A stretch of 64,000 nt of DNA from contig JAERST010000005.1 of the NCBI GenBank assembly GCA_016845365.1, forward strand, positions 76,846 through 140,845, written 5' to 3'. Under the pieces are notes generated by a model. That model saw only the letters and a list, made by a program, of their open reading frames with translations. It was not told where the DNA came from and made no database searches. The stretch comes from Methanobacteriota archaeon. GTDB taxonomy: Archaea > Thermoplasmatota > Poseidoniia > Poseidoniales > Thalassarchaeaceae. This document shows positions 27,905-38,419 of this stretch, piece after piece. Position 1 is the first letter of the stretch; every line of letters starts with the position of its first letter. Made by a program: the position numbers and the translations under genes.

Positions 27905-30349
27905 ATGAAGCTCCTGCTGACAAAGAGATTGGCGCGCAGTCTGTGGCGCACCAAGTTGCGTCTCCTCGCCGTTGTTCTGATCATCTTGGTCGGAGTAATG
28001 GCTGGAATCGCCTTCGGTCATTATGCGCACACTGCGACGACGATGTACGACGATATCTACGCGGATTCCGATGATGGAACGAATCTCGCAGATGTCTGGG
28101 TTGAGAATCCGCGGACAATTTGGTCATCATCTGAGGCCTCGACTCTATGTGAGGAAATCTCGGCTCAGTGGCCAGAATCTGAATTGGTGATGATGGAGTG
28201 CGAGCCGCGACTCGTGGTCGATGGATTGCTTTTCCACACCGATGAGGATGGGGTTGAGCGGCTCGTTCCAGCGATTTGGCATGGAATCGATGAAGGATAT
28301 GTCGACCGTATCTGGATGCCCGAACACGATTGTTGCGATGGTCGATTAGCCCAGGCGGCGAATGAGATTGTCTTGGATGCACACGCTGTCGAAGGATTGG
28401 GTGTCGAAATTGGAGACGAGGTCTCGATTGGTGCCGGTCAAGGCGGCATGAACTTCACAATCGTCGGATTCGGTTACCATGCTCACCATCTTTACTTCGC
28501 CGCGCCGGGGACGATTGTTCCAGCGGAGTCTGGGGCTTTCGCGACAGGATATCTCACAGCAGAGGGTCTTGAAGCGCTTGCAAATCTCACCGCTGGTTCA
28601 GCGAATGTCTTGCTCATCGATATCGTTGGGTCACCTGATTATGACTTACTTTCTACCGATGAGGATGAGGGCGAGCTGCTAACTCCGGTAGTGGCTTCGC
28701 TAACTGAAATTGCAACTGGAGTTGACCAGGCGGCGATTGTTTACGACCGCTCGGGAATCGCTTCTGTAGAGTTCCTTCGGGCGGACGCTGAAGGTGCGAT
28801 GAAGTCTTATCCGGTCATTACTGGAATGCTGGTTATTGTCGCTGGTATTACCATCTTCCTCAGTCTCCAGCGACTGATTCAATCGCAAGCGCGTGAAATT
28901 GCGATTTTGCGAACTCTTGGAATTCCGCGCTCTGCGATTATGCCATCATACGTCATCGCGCCGCTCGGAATCGGCCTGATTGGTTCTTTCTTCGGCGCGC
29001 TACTGGGAATCTTCCTCGGCGCGCCGTGGATGGAAGCGATGTACGAGGAATTGATTGGAATTCCTGTTTTGAGCGGGGCTGTAGCAACCTCTTCGCTGCT
29101 CGAGATTCTTTCAATCACCATGCTGCTCGTTCTGATCTCGGGAATTCGCCCAGCGTGGCAAGCGGCTAATCTCGACCCTCTTGTGGTAATGCGCGGCGAG
29201 CACGAAGTCAAGTTGAGTTCACGTGCTATTCAGAGGATGACCGCGCGATTGCCGACCACAGTTGGTTTGACTGTTCGTTCGAGCACGCGAAAGCCCATCC
29301 GGCTGGCCTTCACTTTCTTCGCTGTCGGGCTTTCGATGTTGATTCTTGGTTCGATGCTTTTCATGATGGATTCGATGGAGGATCTGATGATCGGCAACGT
29401 TGAGGAAAATGCGAATTGGGACTCGCAGGCCATCGTTTTCCCGGGTACTGAGGGCAATATTGTCGACTGGGCGGATGAGAATTCGGTGGATTACGAACTA
29501 CTGCTCACCTTCCCTGCAAACCTCGTGGACGACCCTCGACAATTGACGGTGTTTGGTTTGGAAGAGTTTGCTACTTCCGGTGAGGGTGCGATGCAAATTC
29601 TCAATCTGGCTGAGGGCAGATTACCTGTTGCAGACTCACCGACTCCCGAGGTTCTCATCGATAATGGAATTCAGCATTTCCTCGATTGGCAGGTTGGGCA
29701 GACTCAGACTGTTCTATTCGGTTCGCAAGCGGTAGAGGTCAAGATTGTCGGGATAACTGAGGGCGAGGTCTCGCGAACGATGTATTTCCATCGTAGCGAC
29801 TTGGCTGCGGAGGTTGGAATTGAGGCGACCTCGGTCTTGTTGACGATTCCAGATGGTGTCGATTCAGATGAGTTGAGCCAGATGTCGATTGGAATCATTG
29901 AGAAGCAGGGAATGATCGATTCGATGAATTCGCTGATGGAAAAACAACAGGGATTCTTCGTGGCAATTCAGATGCTAGGTGTCATCATCGCCTTCGTGGT
30001 TCTGTTCAATACGCTGATCATGAATTTGGCCGAGCGCGATTCGGAATTGGCGACGCTACGAGTGCTCGGCGCACCTCTGAAGCGAATCGGCTCGATGATG
30101 CTGGGTGAGCACTTTGCTATCGGTTTGATCGGCGGTGTGCTCGGTGCGATTTTCTCGATTTTGGGCACGAAGTGGTTGATGAGCCAGATGGTCCAGTGGG
30201 CGTTTTACTTCGAGGTCAGCGCGGACCTTGTGATTTCGGCTGGGTTGGCTGGAATTGTCTTGTTCATCTCGGTGGCTTTGACGCCGTTGGGGATGTGGCG
30301 CGTACGCCAGATGGACTTGGTCGAGAAGGTCAAGGAATTCTCCAATTGA
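27905..30349 (+). CDS. ABC transporter permease, FtsX/MacB-like (two FtsX domains)
   Basis: LIQSQAREIAILRTLGIPRSAI and ERDSELATLRVLGAPLKRI loops flanked by TM helices. Confidence 0.9.
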   Translation: MKLLLTKRLARSLWRTKLRLLAVVLIILVGVMAGIAFGHYAHTATTMYDDIYADSDDGTNLADVWVENPRTIWSSSEASTLCEEISAQWPESELVMMECEPRLVVDGLLFHTDEDGVERLVPAIWHGIDEGYVDRIWMPEHDCCDGRLAQAANEIVLDAHAVEGLGVEIGDEVSIGAGQGGMNFTIVGFGYHAHHLYFAAPGTIVPAESGAFATGYLTAEGLEALANLTAGSANVLLIDIVGSPDYDLLSTDEDEGELLTPVVASLTEIATGVDQAAIVYDRSGIASVEFLRADAEGAMKSYPVITGMLVIVAGITIFLSLQRLIQSQAREIAILRTLGIPRSAIMPSYVIAPLGIGLIGSFFGALLGIFLGAPWMEAMYEELIGIPVLSGAVATSSLLEILSITMLLVLISGIRPAWQAANLDPLVVMRGEHEVKLSSRAIQRMTARLPTTVGLTVRSSTRKPIRLAFTFFAVGLSMLILGSMLFMMDSMEDLMIGNVEENANWDSQAIVFPGTEGNIVDWADENSVDYELLLTFPANLVDDPRQLTVFGLEEFATSGEGAMQILNLAEGRLPVADSPTPEVLIDNGIQHFLDWQVGQTQTVLFGSQAVEVKIVGITEGEVSRTMYFHRSDLAAEVGIEATSVLLTIPDGVDSDELSQMSIGIIEKQGMIDSMNSLMEKQQGFFVAIQMLGVIIAFVVLFNTLIMNLAERDSELATLRVLGAPLKRIGSMMLGEHFAIGLIGGVLGAIFSILGTKWLMSQMVQWAFYFEVSADLVISAGLAGIVLFISVALTPLGMWRVRQMDLVEKVKEFSN

Positions 30350-30420
30350 CGTGATTAGCAGCACGGTGCTCGCGCCGGATTGTTGAAGGGCGTTCTCCAA
30401 AGGAGAACGGTTCGGTCACT

Positions 30421-31200
30421 ATGCGAGTTGTCACTTGGAATGTCAATGGGATTCGCGCGGCGATTCGCAAGGGGCTTGATGAGTGGGTCGAGCGAATCGA
30501 CGCAGATGTGTGGTTGCTGCAAGAGGTGCGGGCTCTGCCCGAGCAATTGCCTCCAGATTGGTCATTGCCGGCTGGGCATGAAGTCGTCTGGCACCCAGCC
30601 GAGAAGAAGGGCTACTCTGGTGTCGCTTCGATGTCTCGTCTCGGCATCGAGGATATTGGGCGGGGTATTGCAACCGCACTCGACCCTATCGATGCGGAAG
30701 GGCGCGTTCTGACGACCAAATGTGGGCCTCTCACCTGCATCAATATCTACCTGCCAAACGGTGGTTCGGGGCCGGCTCGCCAAGCCTACAAGGACCAATG
30801 GTTGGAGGACCTCCTCATCTGGGCCAAACCATTCCTCAACTCTGCCGACCCGGTCGTCCTCGTTGGAGATCTCAACATCGCTCACACCGAGGACGATATC
30901 TGGAATCCGAGCGGGAATCGAATGACGTCGGGCTTCCTAGCCCATGAGCGGGAATGGTTCAGCCGCTTCCTCGAAAGCGGCTGGCATGACCTTCACCGTA
31001 TCCACTTCGGCGAGCGCAAGGGGCCGTACACGTGGTGGTCGAATCGCGGCCAAGCCCGTGCGCTCGACCGCGGCTGGCGCATCGATTACGTGCTCGCAAA
31101 TGACGCAGCATTCGCCGCATTCGAATCAGCAGAAGTCAATCGCGAGGCAGGCCTTGCCTGCTCTGACCATGCGCCATTAATCATCGATTTCAACCTGTGA
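30421..31200 (+). CDS. xth: Exodeoxyribonuclease III / AP endonuclease
   Basis: MRVVTWNVNGIRAAIRKGL, LLQEVRALPEQLP, GDLNIAHTEDD, WRIDYVLANDA, CSDHAPLIIDF. Confidence 0.95.
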   Translation: MRVVTWNVNGIRAAIRKGLDEWVERIDADVWLLQEVRALPEQLPPDWSLPAGHEVVWHPAEKKGYSGVASMSRLGIEDIGRGIATALDPIDAEGRVLTTKCGPLTCINIYLPNGGSGPARQAYKDQWLEDLLIWAKPFLNSADPVVLVGDLNIAHTEDDIWNPSGNRMTSGFLAHEREWFSRFLESGWHDLHRIHFGERKGPYTWWSNRGQARALDRGWRIDYVLANDAAFAAFESAEVNREAGLACSDHAPLIIDFNL

Positions 31201-31322
31201 ATTCGAAAGGGCGACGAGCTTGAGATTTGCAATAATTCTCGAATTCACTCCCTTTGGGAGTGCAATTGTCGGCAGGAATTCTCACCGCATCCTTTCAAGT
31301 GAAGGAGTGCAGGCGGAATCCC

Positions 31323-32117
31323 ATGGCCGAGACGCTATTCGAGAGGCTCGCCCGCCTGCTCCCCGACGGACGCGGAGTTTGGATTCCGATGGACCACGGC
31401 ATCTCCGGCTACCCAGAAAAGGGGCTAGAGAAGATGGACGAGGTCGTCGATGCCTGCATCGCTGGCGGTGCCGATGCTATCGTTCTGCAGAAGGGCACAC
31501 TCTCTCATCACTTCGAGCGAACAGGCTGGAATGGCTTTGTTTGCCATGTCTCGGTTTCGACGGTTCACGGGGGTTCGCGGGCTGGGGAGAAAGTTCGTGT
31601 TGCCTCCGCTGACGAGTGCTTATTCCGAGGCGCTTCGGCTTGTTCGGCTCAGGTGAATTTGGGTGATGAGGCTGAGCCGGAAATGATTGCCGAAATGGGC
31701 GAGTTGACCGGTGAGGCAATCGCTCTTGGCATGCCGGTTTTGGGTATGGTGTACCCTCGGGGGGCGAATCTTGTTGTTGCCGATGACGATGTGACTGGCG
31801 GGGTTGCTCACGCTGCTCGTGTGGCGTGGGAACTCGGTTGCGATGTGGTCAAAGTGCCATGGACTGGCGACGCCGATTCCTTTGCCCAAGTTTGCGCTGC
31901 GGTGCCGATTCCGGTGCTGATTGCAGGTGGGCCTTTGGGGACTTCATTCGAGGAACTCCTCGGCATTGTCGAGCAGGCGATTGCTGCCGGCGGTGGCGGG
32001 GTTTGCATGGGTCGGCAGGTCTTCGGTTCGGCTGACCCGGCTGCGCATGTTCGGGCTTTGCGAGCGGTTGTTCACGAGGGAGCTAGCGCTGCCGAGGCTG
32101 CGGCTCTTTTGGGGTGA
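31323..32117 (+). CDS. Class I fructose-bisphosphate aldolase / ADTH (2-amino-3,7-dideoxy-D-threo-hept-6-ulosonate) synthase family
   Basis: WIPMDHGISGYPEKGL, VVKVPWTGDADSFAQV, PVLIAGGPLGTSFEELL, GGGGVCMGRQVF; first gene of shikimate cluster; ATG 31323 preferred. Confidence 0.85.
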   Translation: MAETLFERLARLLPDGRGVWIPMDHGISGYPEKGLEKMDEVVDACIAGGADAIVLQKGTLSHHFERTGWNGFVCHVSVSTVHGGSRAGEKVRVASADECLFRGASACSAQVNLGDEAEPEMIAEMGELTGEAIALGMPVLGMVYPRGANLVVADDDVTGGVAHAARVAWELGCDVVKVPWTGDADSFAQVCAAVPIPVLIAGGPLGTSFEELLGIVEQAIAAGGGGVCMGRQVFGSADPAAHVRALRAVVHEGASAAEAAALLG

Positions 32118-33094
32118 ATCGCGTGGAATTATGGCTCGAGGGTGAAGATTCCTCGGGTATTACCGATGGCGATGCTCCCTCGGCTTTTGCTGGGCGGGCT
32201 GCTCGAGTTTGGGAAGGCTCTGCGCCAGATGTAGGCGAGGTTCAATTGGATGATTTTCGCGGCCAAGACGAGGCACTATCGCTCGTCGGGATGGTCGATT
32301 GGATTCTTGTTCGATGTTCGGATTGGACGATGATTCCGCTGGAGAATATCGTTGCGGCAGCAGCTGGAAGTGGGACCCGCGTGGCTGCTGCGATTTCGCA
32401 AGTCGTCGATTTGAGAGGTGCTGCATTCGCTCTGCAACACGGTGTCGATGCTTTGCTCATGCCGGCTGATGAGGCACTCTGGGATTCGGCTGAGCAGATC
32501 GTTGCTGAGCGCGATTCTGGATCATCTGCTGATGATGCCACTACTGCGTCAGTGGCTCAAATGGTTCTCGCCGAGGTGAGTTCTGTCGAATCCGGCGGAG
32601 TGGGCGAGCGCGTTTGTGTCGACTTGACCGAGAGGCTCGCGCTCGCCGAGGGCATGCTCATCGGTTCTTCTGCCAATGCCCTCGTACTCATTCATGGCGA
32701 GACGGTCCCGTCACAATTCGTTCCGTCTCGACCATTCCGCATCAATGCTGGAGCCGTCCATGCTTACTGCTTGATGGCGGACGGCTCAACCCGCTATCTC
32801 AGCGAGTTGCAAGCGGGTCAACAAGTAGCGATCACAGATGCGAGCGGCGCAATCCGCCCTGCCACAATCGGCCGCCTCAAAATCGAGCGCCGCCCCTTCC
32901 TCCTCGTCCGCTTCGCAGCCGGCCAACATTCCGGCCAAGTTCTTGCTCAGCAAGCAGAGACCGTCCGCTTCATCGGCGAAGCCAACACCCTCAGCGTGAC
33001 TTCCTTAGCAGCAGGCGACCAAATTACGGTTCAAATCTCATCAGGAATGCGCCACGTCGGCCGCGAACTCGCCGGGGAGATGAACGAGCGATGA
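32114..33094 (+). CDS. 3-dehydroquinate synthase II (archaeal type)
   Basis: FRINAGAVHAYCLMADGSTRYLSELQAGQQV, LLVRFAAGQHSGQVLAQQAETVRF; neighbours. Confidence 0.9.
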   Translation: MNRVELWLEGEDSSGITDGDAPSAFAGRAARVWEGSAPDVGEVQLDDFRGQDEALSLVGMVDWILVRCSDWTMIPLENIVAAAAGSGTRVAAAISQVVDLRGAAFALQHGVDALLMPADEALWDSAEQIVAERDSGSSADDATTASVAQMVLAEVSSVESGGVGERVCVDLTERLALAEGMLIGSSANALVLIHGETVPSQFVPSRPFRINAGAVHAYCLMADGSTRYLSELQAGQQVAITDASGAIRPATIGRLKIERRPFLLVRFAAGQHSGQVLAQQAETVRFIGEANTLSVTSLAAGDQITVQISSGMRHVGRELAGEMNER

Positions 33095-33957
33095 AGATAC
33101 ACGGAATCGGCCGCGCTTGCGCTGGATTCAGCCTACTGCACGCAGCAGGATGTGGCAACGGTGCTGCAGTCCCAATCGCCTTGGGAACCACAGTCATGTT
33201 GACCGACAATCCAGTTCCAATCCCAGAAGACCAATCGAATCTCCTCGGTCTCTTGTTAGAAGCATGGCAAGCGCGAGACCTCCCGCTACCATCCGGAGAA
33301 CTCGGTTGGGAAGTCCGTTCAGAAATCCCGATTGGAATGGGACTCAAATCCAGTTCAGCCCTTCTCGTCTCAGCCCAACGAGCCCTGTCTGATGCAACAC
33401 GCCATCATCTCTCGGCGGGAACCACATTCTCCCTGCTCTCCGCCGTCCAACTCTCCGCTGGCGTAAGTCTAACCAACGCCATCGATGACTTCACCGTCGT
33501 CGCAGACTGGTCAACCCCTTGGCTTGTCGATGCTACAAATATCTCGGACCCACATTCTGATCCTATCAAGTTCCCAAACAAAGAGGTTCTAATCATAATT
33601 CGAGATCAGTCGAAGGCTTCTCTTAGCATCTCAAATTTCGACAGCCTTCGCCCCCGCTTTGAGGAAGTCGTCAGAATCCTGCGAAGCGACGACCCCATCG
33701 AGGCCTTCCGCCTCAATGGTCATCTTGTAGCCCAAACAATCGGCGATGAGGAAGCCGAGGCGCTTTGTGAGGAAATTGAGGTTAGGACCGGGTGTCCAGC
33801 GGCAATCTCAGGTTCAGGGCCTGCGATAGTCGTCTTAGCGGATGTAGACAACGCCGCATCAGTCGAAGCCTTTCTCAATTCGATGGAGCTCAAATGGATT
33901 CGTACCCAAACTTCGCTTCACCAAAAATTCGAGGTGGTGCGTGAACCATGGGAATGA
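33091..33957 (+). CDS. Shikimate kinase, archaeal GHMP type
   Basis: IGMGLKSSSALLVSAQRAL (GHMP ATP-binding), GCPAAISGSGPAIVVL; ATGA overlap with upstream stop. Confidence 0.9.
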   Translation: MKIHGIGRACAGFSLLHAAGCGNGAAVPIALGTTVMLTDNPVPIPEDQSNLLGLLLEAWQARDLPLPSGELGWEVRSEIPIGMGLKSSSALLVSAQRALSDATRHHLSAGTTFSLLSAVQLSAGVSLTNAIDDFTVVADWSTPWLVDATNISDPHSDPIKFPNKEVLIIIRDQSKASLSISNFDSLRPRFEEVVRILRSDDPIEAFRLNGHLVAQTIGDEEAEALCEEIEVRTGCPAAISGSGPAIVVLADVDNAASVEAFLNSMELKWIRTQTSLHQKFEVVREPWE

Positions 33958-35060
33958 GGCTCGGAGAATCAGTCAGCGTCACCCTCTTCGGCGAGAGCCA
34001 CGGACGATGCGTGGGGGCGCTGGTGGAGGGTATTCCTGCTGGAACAGAGATTGATATCGATGCACTGCAAGCCGATATCGAGCGGCGCCGTCCGGGTAGA
34101 AAGGGACTCAGCGCACGCTCGGAAAGCGATGCTTGTGAGATTCTGTCAGGCGTTCATGAAGGCAGGGCAACCGGTTGGCCAATCCTGCTTCTAACGTGGA
34201 ATTCAGACGCCCGCTCCAAAGACTACGGCTTCTTGCCTGACCAACCTCGACCTGGTCATGCAGACATGACAGAACAGGTTCGCTCAGGCGGGGCGGCTGA
34301 CCTGCGTGGAGGTGGTTCTCAATCTGCCCGCCTGACCTATGGCTTGGTCTCGGCATCCAGCCAGCTGCGTGGATTGCTCCGCGATGCTGGCTGGCGTGTC
34401 GACGCTCACCTTCACAGCGTGGGCGAACTCACCGCTCCTCCGCTATTCGGACTCGATAGAGACGGTGAGTTGCCCAAAGATTCCAACATGGCTCGCTTGA
34501 ACTGCCGAGATGAAGCGGCGAGCGAGTCATTCTCCGAACTGATTGAATCCGTGCGAATGGCTCAGGATTCAATCGGCTCAAGCGTTGAATGTATCATCGA
34601 GGGCTTGCCCATCGGTTTGGGAGAGCCTTGGTTCGATGGGCTTGAACCCGCTCTCGCGCGCGGGATGATGGCGATTCCAGGCGCGCGCGCTGTCGAATTC
34701 TCTCGCGGAATCCTAGCCTCACGAATGCGCGGCTCAGAGCATAACGATGCATGGCACCTTGACGGAACCAACCCTGCGCTCGTCGGTGCCGAAGAGGCAC
34801 GCGCCGACGGGGCCTTAGGAGGCCGCTCAACAGGCGCTCCAATGCGCATCATCGTCCACTTCAAGCCGCCCAGCAGCATCGCTCGGGAGCAATCCACTCT
34901 CCACCTCCCGAGCGGGGAGCAGAGGTCGCTGAAAATTCCGGGCCGACACGACCCCGTCCTCGGTCCGCGCGCAGTTCCAGTAGTCGAGGCCATCGCCCGA
35001 CTAGTCGTCGCTGACCTCGGAAAAATCGGTGGCTTTCTGAAATCGAACGAGAGCGAATGA
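33948..35060 (+). CDS. aroC: Chorismate synthase
   Basis: VTLFGESHGRCVGALVEGIPAG, RRRPGRKGLSARSESD, RPGHADMTEQVRSGGAADLRGGGSQSAR. Confidence 0.96.
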   Translation: MGMRLGESVSVTLFGESHGRCVGALVEGIPAGTEIDIDALQADIERRRPGRKGLSARSESDACEILSGVHEGRATGWPILLLTWNSDARSKDYGFLPDQPRPGHADMTEQVRSGGAADLRGGGSQSARLTYGLVSASSQLRGLLRDAGWRVDAHLHSVGELTAPPLFGLDRDGELPKDSNMARLNCRDEAASESFSELIESVRMAQDSIGSSVECIIEGLPIGLGEPWFDGLEPALARGMMAIPGARAVEFSRGILASRMRGSEHNDAWHLDGTNPALVGAEEARADGALGGRSTGAPMRIIVHFKPPSSIAREQSTLHLPSGEQRSLKIPGRHDPVLGPRAVPVVEAIARLVVADLGKIGGFLKSNESE

Positions 35061-35065
35061 TTCTA

Positions 35066-35081
35066 TCACCAATGTTGGTGA
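35066..35081. terminator. Short hairpin TCACCAA-TG-TTGGTGA between convergent genes, possible bidirectional terminator
   Basis: Perfect 7-bp inverted repeat between convergent stops 35060 and 35088. Confidence 0.4.
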
Positions 35082-35087
35082 ATGTCT

Positions 35088-36023
35088 CTAATTGCTTCGT
35101 CCTTCTTGCATCTGCTGAATTCGCAAAGGCAGATTGATTGCGAACGCGCCTGCAATGATTGTGAAAACGAATGCTGTACCAAGCGCAACTCCGTACACAC
35201 TGGTCAGTTCGACAGATTCACTCAATCTTGCAGCCTGAACACTGTCGAAGATTCCAACGATCGCTGGTACGATGAGATTGATCAACAGCGTCAACAACGC
35301 GACCGCACCAGCGACGAGAGGAGTAATTCCAATGGCTCGGTGATATTGTCGAATGATCTTCCCCTCGCCCATAACATAGACTTCTCCAGTTCGAATCGAA
35401 GTGTCAAGCATCGAGAAGCGGATGATACCACTCGTAAGCTCGAAATACATCACCAAGAAGAGTGCGTAGAGAATTAGCAAGAACTTCTGGGCGATTTCAC
35501 CCTCGGGAAGCAGATTCAATCCGAATTCCACCTTGCTTCCAGCGAAGCGCAGAGTAACGAGAATCAGCGCGACATAGGATATTAGCAAGGCCCTTTGGTC
35601 GCGCTGGAAGATGCCGTAAATTCCTCCGACTGCACCCACAGCGAGGATGACGATGTGGAGAATTCCCCCAAGGATTGGGATGCCCACAGCGTTTGCGAGG
35701 CTAAACCAAGCAGTTCCTGTAACCGGGGTAATTACGAAGGTCAGGAATGTGAGTAGGATAAGAACTCCACCAGATGCCATCTGAAGCGTCGAGACGGTGT
35801 TATTCGCCGGCAGGAACTTCATCGAGGAGACAATTGGTCCTCCGAAAAATGACTCAATCCATGATGGAACGTGAATCTCTGGAATAGCATCTACTGGAAT
35901 CTCTGTGCTGGACTTCAAGCGGCCAGCAGCCTTCTTTCGGCTAGGTGCTGAAGACCGAATGGTCTTCCCCTCGTACAGATGAGCAGTATCGCTCGCTCCC
36001 TCTACTTTCGGTGCATCTGCCAT
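35088..36023 (-). CDS. Multi-TM membrane protein of MoxR/DUF58 cluster
   Basis: Several TM helices; 10 bp downstream of the DUF58 gene. Confidence 0.8.
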   Translation of the reverse strand: MADAPKVEGASDTAHLYEGKTIRSSAPSRKKAAGRLKSSTEIPVDAIPEIHVPSWIESFFGGPIVSSMKFLPANNTVSTLQMASGGVLILLTFLTFVITPVTGTAWFSLANAVGIPILGGILHIVILAVGAVGGIYGIFQRDQRALLISYVALILVTLRFAGSKVEFGLNLLPEGEIAQKFLLILYALFLVMYFELTSGIIRFSMLDTSIRTGEVYVMGEGKIIRQYHRAIGITPLVAGAVALLTLLINLIVPAIVGIFDSVQAARLSESVELTSVYGVALGTAFVFTIIAGAFAINLPLRIQQMQEGRSN

Positions 36024-36033
36024 TCAAATCACC

Positions 36034-37350
36034 TCAGAATCCTCTCGCTCCTGCGAGTGCGGTAACCAGCATCATGTCTGGCTCCCAATCCATTACATTT
36101 GCACCAAGACCTCGCAATTCACTAATCAAAATGTCACGCTCGGTCTTGAGAACCTCGTATCCAGTCCTATCGAGCCGACGAGCGTCGAATTCGAATTCAA
36201 GGCTGGATGGAGAGAGAATTGTCACATCGAAGTTACGCGCACGTAGGTCTCGTACAGCGTCCATAATGGTCGGGTCGTCCTCAAGTGGACTCATGATGAT
36301 AATCGGACTTCCCCGGTTGATGTGAGGGAGAATTCGGTTGGTTACCACCTTCAATGGTGTGTTACCCTTGGCCATGGCTCCTGCGAGCTTGGTCAGAATC
36401 ACGTAGAGTTGTTTCTTGCCTGTGTCACGGTCGACCGATACGATTTCGTCTCCGTAGGTCACCAAACCGACCGAGTCTCTTCGAGAAAGGAAATACTGAG
36501 CGAGACTCGCAGCCGCTCTAGTACTGTAGACCAATGAATTGCGACTAACAGGTCCGGTCTCACTAATTCCGCGGCTGTCAATAATCAGAATGATATCACT
36601 AACAGCATCACGCTCGAACTCGTTGACCATCATCTTTCCAGAGCGGGCCCAAGCCTTCCAGTTGACCTTCTTCATCGGATCTCCTGGAATGTATTCACGA
36701 AGGTTGTAGAAATTGGTTCCTTCACCGGGGTTGCGGATGTTGACCGCACCGGTGAAGATCTTCGGAACACGGCTCTTGATGAGCGCGTCCTTGATGTCCT
36801 CCATCTTCGGGAACACTAGGAAATCATCGTAGAGATGAATCTCGCGCTCATTGTGGAATAGGCCGAAAGCATCCTGCACGCGCACACAGACAGGTCCGAT
36901 GGTGTAGAACCCACGAAGCGGGGCTTCGATTGTGTAAGCGATTTCAGTCTCCTTGCGGCCACCGAGTTCCATCAAGACGTAATTTGCGCCCTTCTTGATT
37001 CGCATGACCTCGGGGACCCTGTCTCGAACCTCCAGAACCTTGGAGAGAGTTGAACGGTTCTGGATTCTGAGAACGACATCGATTTCGCCATCTTCGAAGA
37101 CGCGTGCTGATGATAGCTTCCTCATGGCTACGATTGTCTGTAGTTGGATTCCCGCATCGGCTTCAGCATCGTCGATACGACGACCACTAGAGGCAACATC
37201 TGCGTGAGTGGTGCGGAAGGCCGCGTAGGTGAGGAAGGAGAGTAGAACCACGGCGACGGTAACCAGTTGTTGATTTCTCAACACCAGTCCCAGCAGGTAC
37301 AATGCTATCGCTAGGGCGGCAAACATTGCTGATTTCCTACTCCATGCCAT
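36034..37350 (-). CDS. DUF58 domain protein
   Basis: YIPGDPMKKVNWKAWARSGKMMVNEFE, two N-terminal TM helices, VWA-like LIIDSRGIS. Confidence 0.92.
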   Translation of the reverse strand: MAWSRKSAMFAALAIALYLLGLVLRNQQLVTVAVVLLSFLTYAAFRTTHADVASSGRRIDDAEADAGIQLQTIVAMRKLSSARVFEDGEIDVVLRIQNRSTLSKVLEVRDRVPEVMRIKKGANYVLMELGGRKETEIAYTIEAPLRGFYTIGPVCVRVQDAFGLFHNEREIHLYDDFLVFPKMEDIKDALIKSRVPKIFTGAVNIRNPGEGTNFYNLREYIPGDPMKKVNWKAWARSGKMMVNEFERDAVSDIILIIDSRGISETGPVSRNSLVYSTRAAASLAQYFLSRRDSVGLVTYGDEIVSVDRDTGKKQLYVILTKLAGAMAKGNTPLKVVTNRILPHINRGSPIIIMSPLEDDPTIMDAVRDLRARNFDVTILSPSSLEFEFDARRLDRTGYEVLKTERDILISELRGLGANVMDWEPDMMLVTALAGARGF

Positions 37351-37388
37351 CGGCTCTCACCTCCTTTCTCTCAGTCGGCTCGACTGTC

Positions 37389-38393
37389 TCACACGGTTGG
37401 CACTGGCACCTGTCGTAGGATGTCCGAGATGACTTCGTCAGTCTCGAGTCCCTTGATCTGGTGCTCAGGCTTGAGGATCAATCGGTGGGCGACCGCGAGG
37501 GTTGCAACCGACTTCACGTCGTCTGGAGTTACGAAGTCGCGACCGCGCATTGCTGCTGCGGATCGGCTCGTCTTCAAGAGAGCTTGCGAACCACGTGGGG
37601 AGGATCCGACGAGTACTCGTGGGTCCTCACGGGTTCGAGAGACAATCTCGACCATGTACATGCGTACAGCAGGGTCGACGTAGACATCTTCGATTGCCTG
37701 TTGCATTGCGACGACACGAGCTGGGTCGGTGATGACCTCAACCTCGACCTCGTCCTTCTTTCGGGCGATACGTCGAGCGAGGATTTCGTCCTCATCTGCG
37801 CGGTCTGGGTATCCGACGCTCATCTTGAACATGAATCGGTCAAGTTGAGCCTCTGGTAGTGGGTAGGTTCCTTCCTGCTCGACAGGGTTCTGTGTAGCCA
37901 TCGTCAGGAACGGAGCTGGGAGTTTGTGGGTGACGGTTCCGATGGTCACCTGCTTCTCTTGCATAGCCTCGAGAAGAGCCGCTTGCGTCTTTGGTGGCGC
38001 ACGGTTAATCTCGTCAGACAGTAGCAGATTGCAGAAGATAGGTCCAGGCTTGAAGCTGAACTCACCCTTCTTCGCATCGTAGATATTCGTTCCCGTAATG
38101 TCGGCTGGCAACAAGTCAGGCGTGAATTGTACACGCTTGAAGTCGCAGCCGAGGGCATCGGCGAACGTATTCGTCATCAGGGTCTTTGCAAGTCCCGGGT
38201 AATCCTCGAACAGTAGGTTACCGTTGGATAGAATGTTGATCAACACATTGTCGATAACGTGGCTCTTTCCAATAATCACCTTCTGGACCTCGGTGCTAAT
38301 CGCTTGTCCGATCGCACCGACGGCAGCGAGCTTATCGCTCACTTTCTTGGTTCCCGCGGCCTTTTTCTTGGTCGCTGCTTTTTCTTCAGTCAT
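37389..38393 (-). CDS. MoxR-family AAA+ ATPase
   Basis: LLFEDYPGLAKTLM, LLSDEINRAPPKTQAALLEAMQEKQVTIG, MATQNPVEQEGTYPLPEAQLDRF. Confidence 0.96.
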   Translation of the reverse strand: MTEEKAATKKKAAGTKKVSDKLAAVGAIGQAISTEVQKVIIGKSHVIDNVLINILSNGNLLFEDYPGLAKTLMTNTFADALGCDFKRVQFTPDLLPADITGTNIYDAKKGEFSFKPGPIFCNLLLSDEINRAPPKTQAALLEAMQEKQVTIGTVTHKLPAPFLTMATQNPVEQEGTYPLPEAQLDRFMFKMSVGYPDRADEDEILARRIARKKDEVEVEVITDPARVVAMQQAIEDVYVDPAVRMYMVEIVSRTREDPRVLVGSSPRGSQALLKTSRSAAAMRGRDFVTPDDVKSVATLAVAHRLILKPEHQIKGLETDEVISDILRQVPVPTV

Positions 38394-38419
38394 TTTTCTC
38401 TCTCCATTTTCTGTTTGTT

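Noticed and set aside
32614-33090. N-terminal extension of the shikimate kinase ORF (start 32614)
   Set aside because: Overlaps DHQ synthase; the extension is Arg/Ser/His-rich frame-shifted sequence, and ATG 33091 gives a canonical GHMP N-terminus with ATGA overlap
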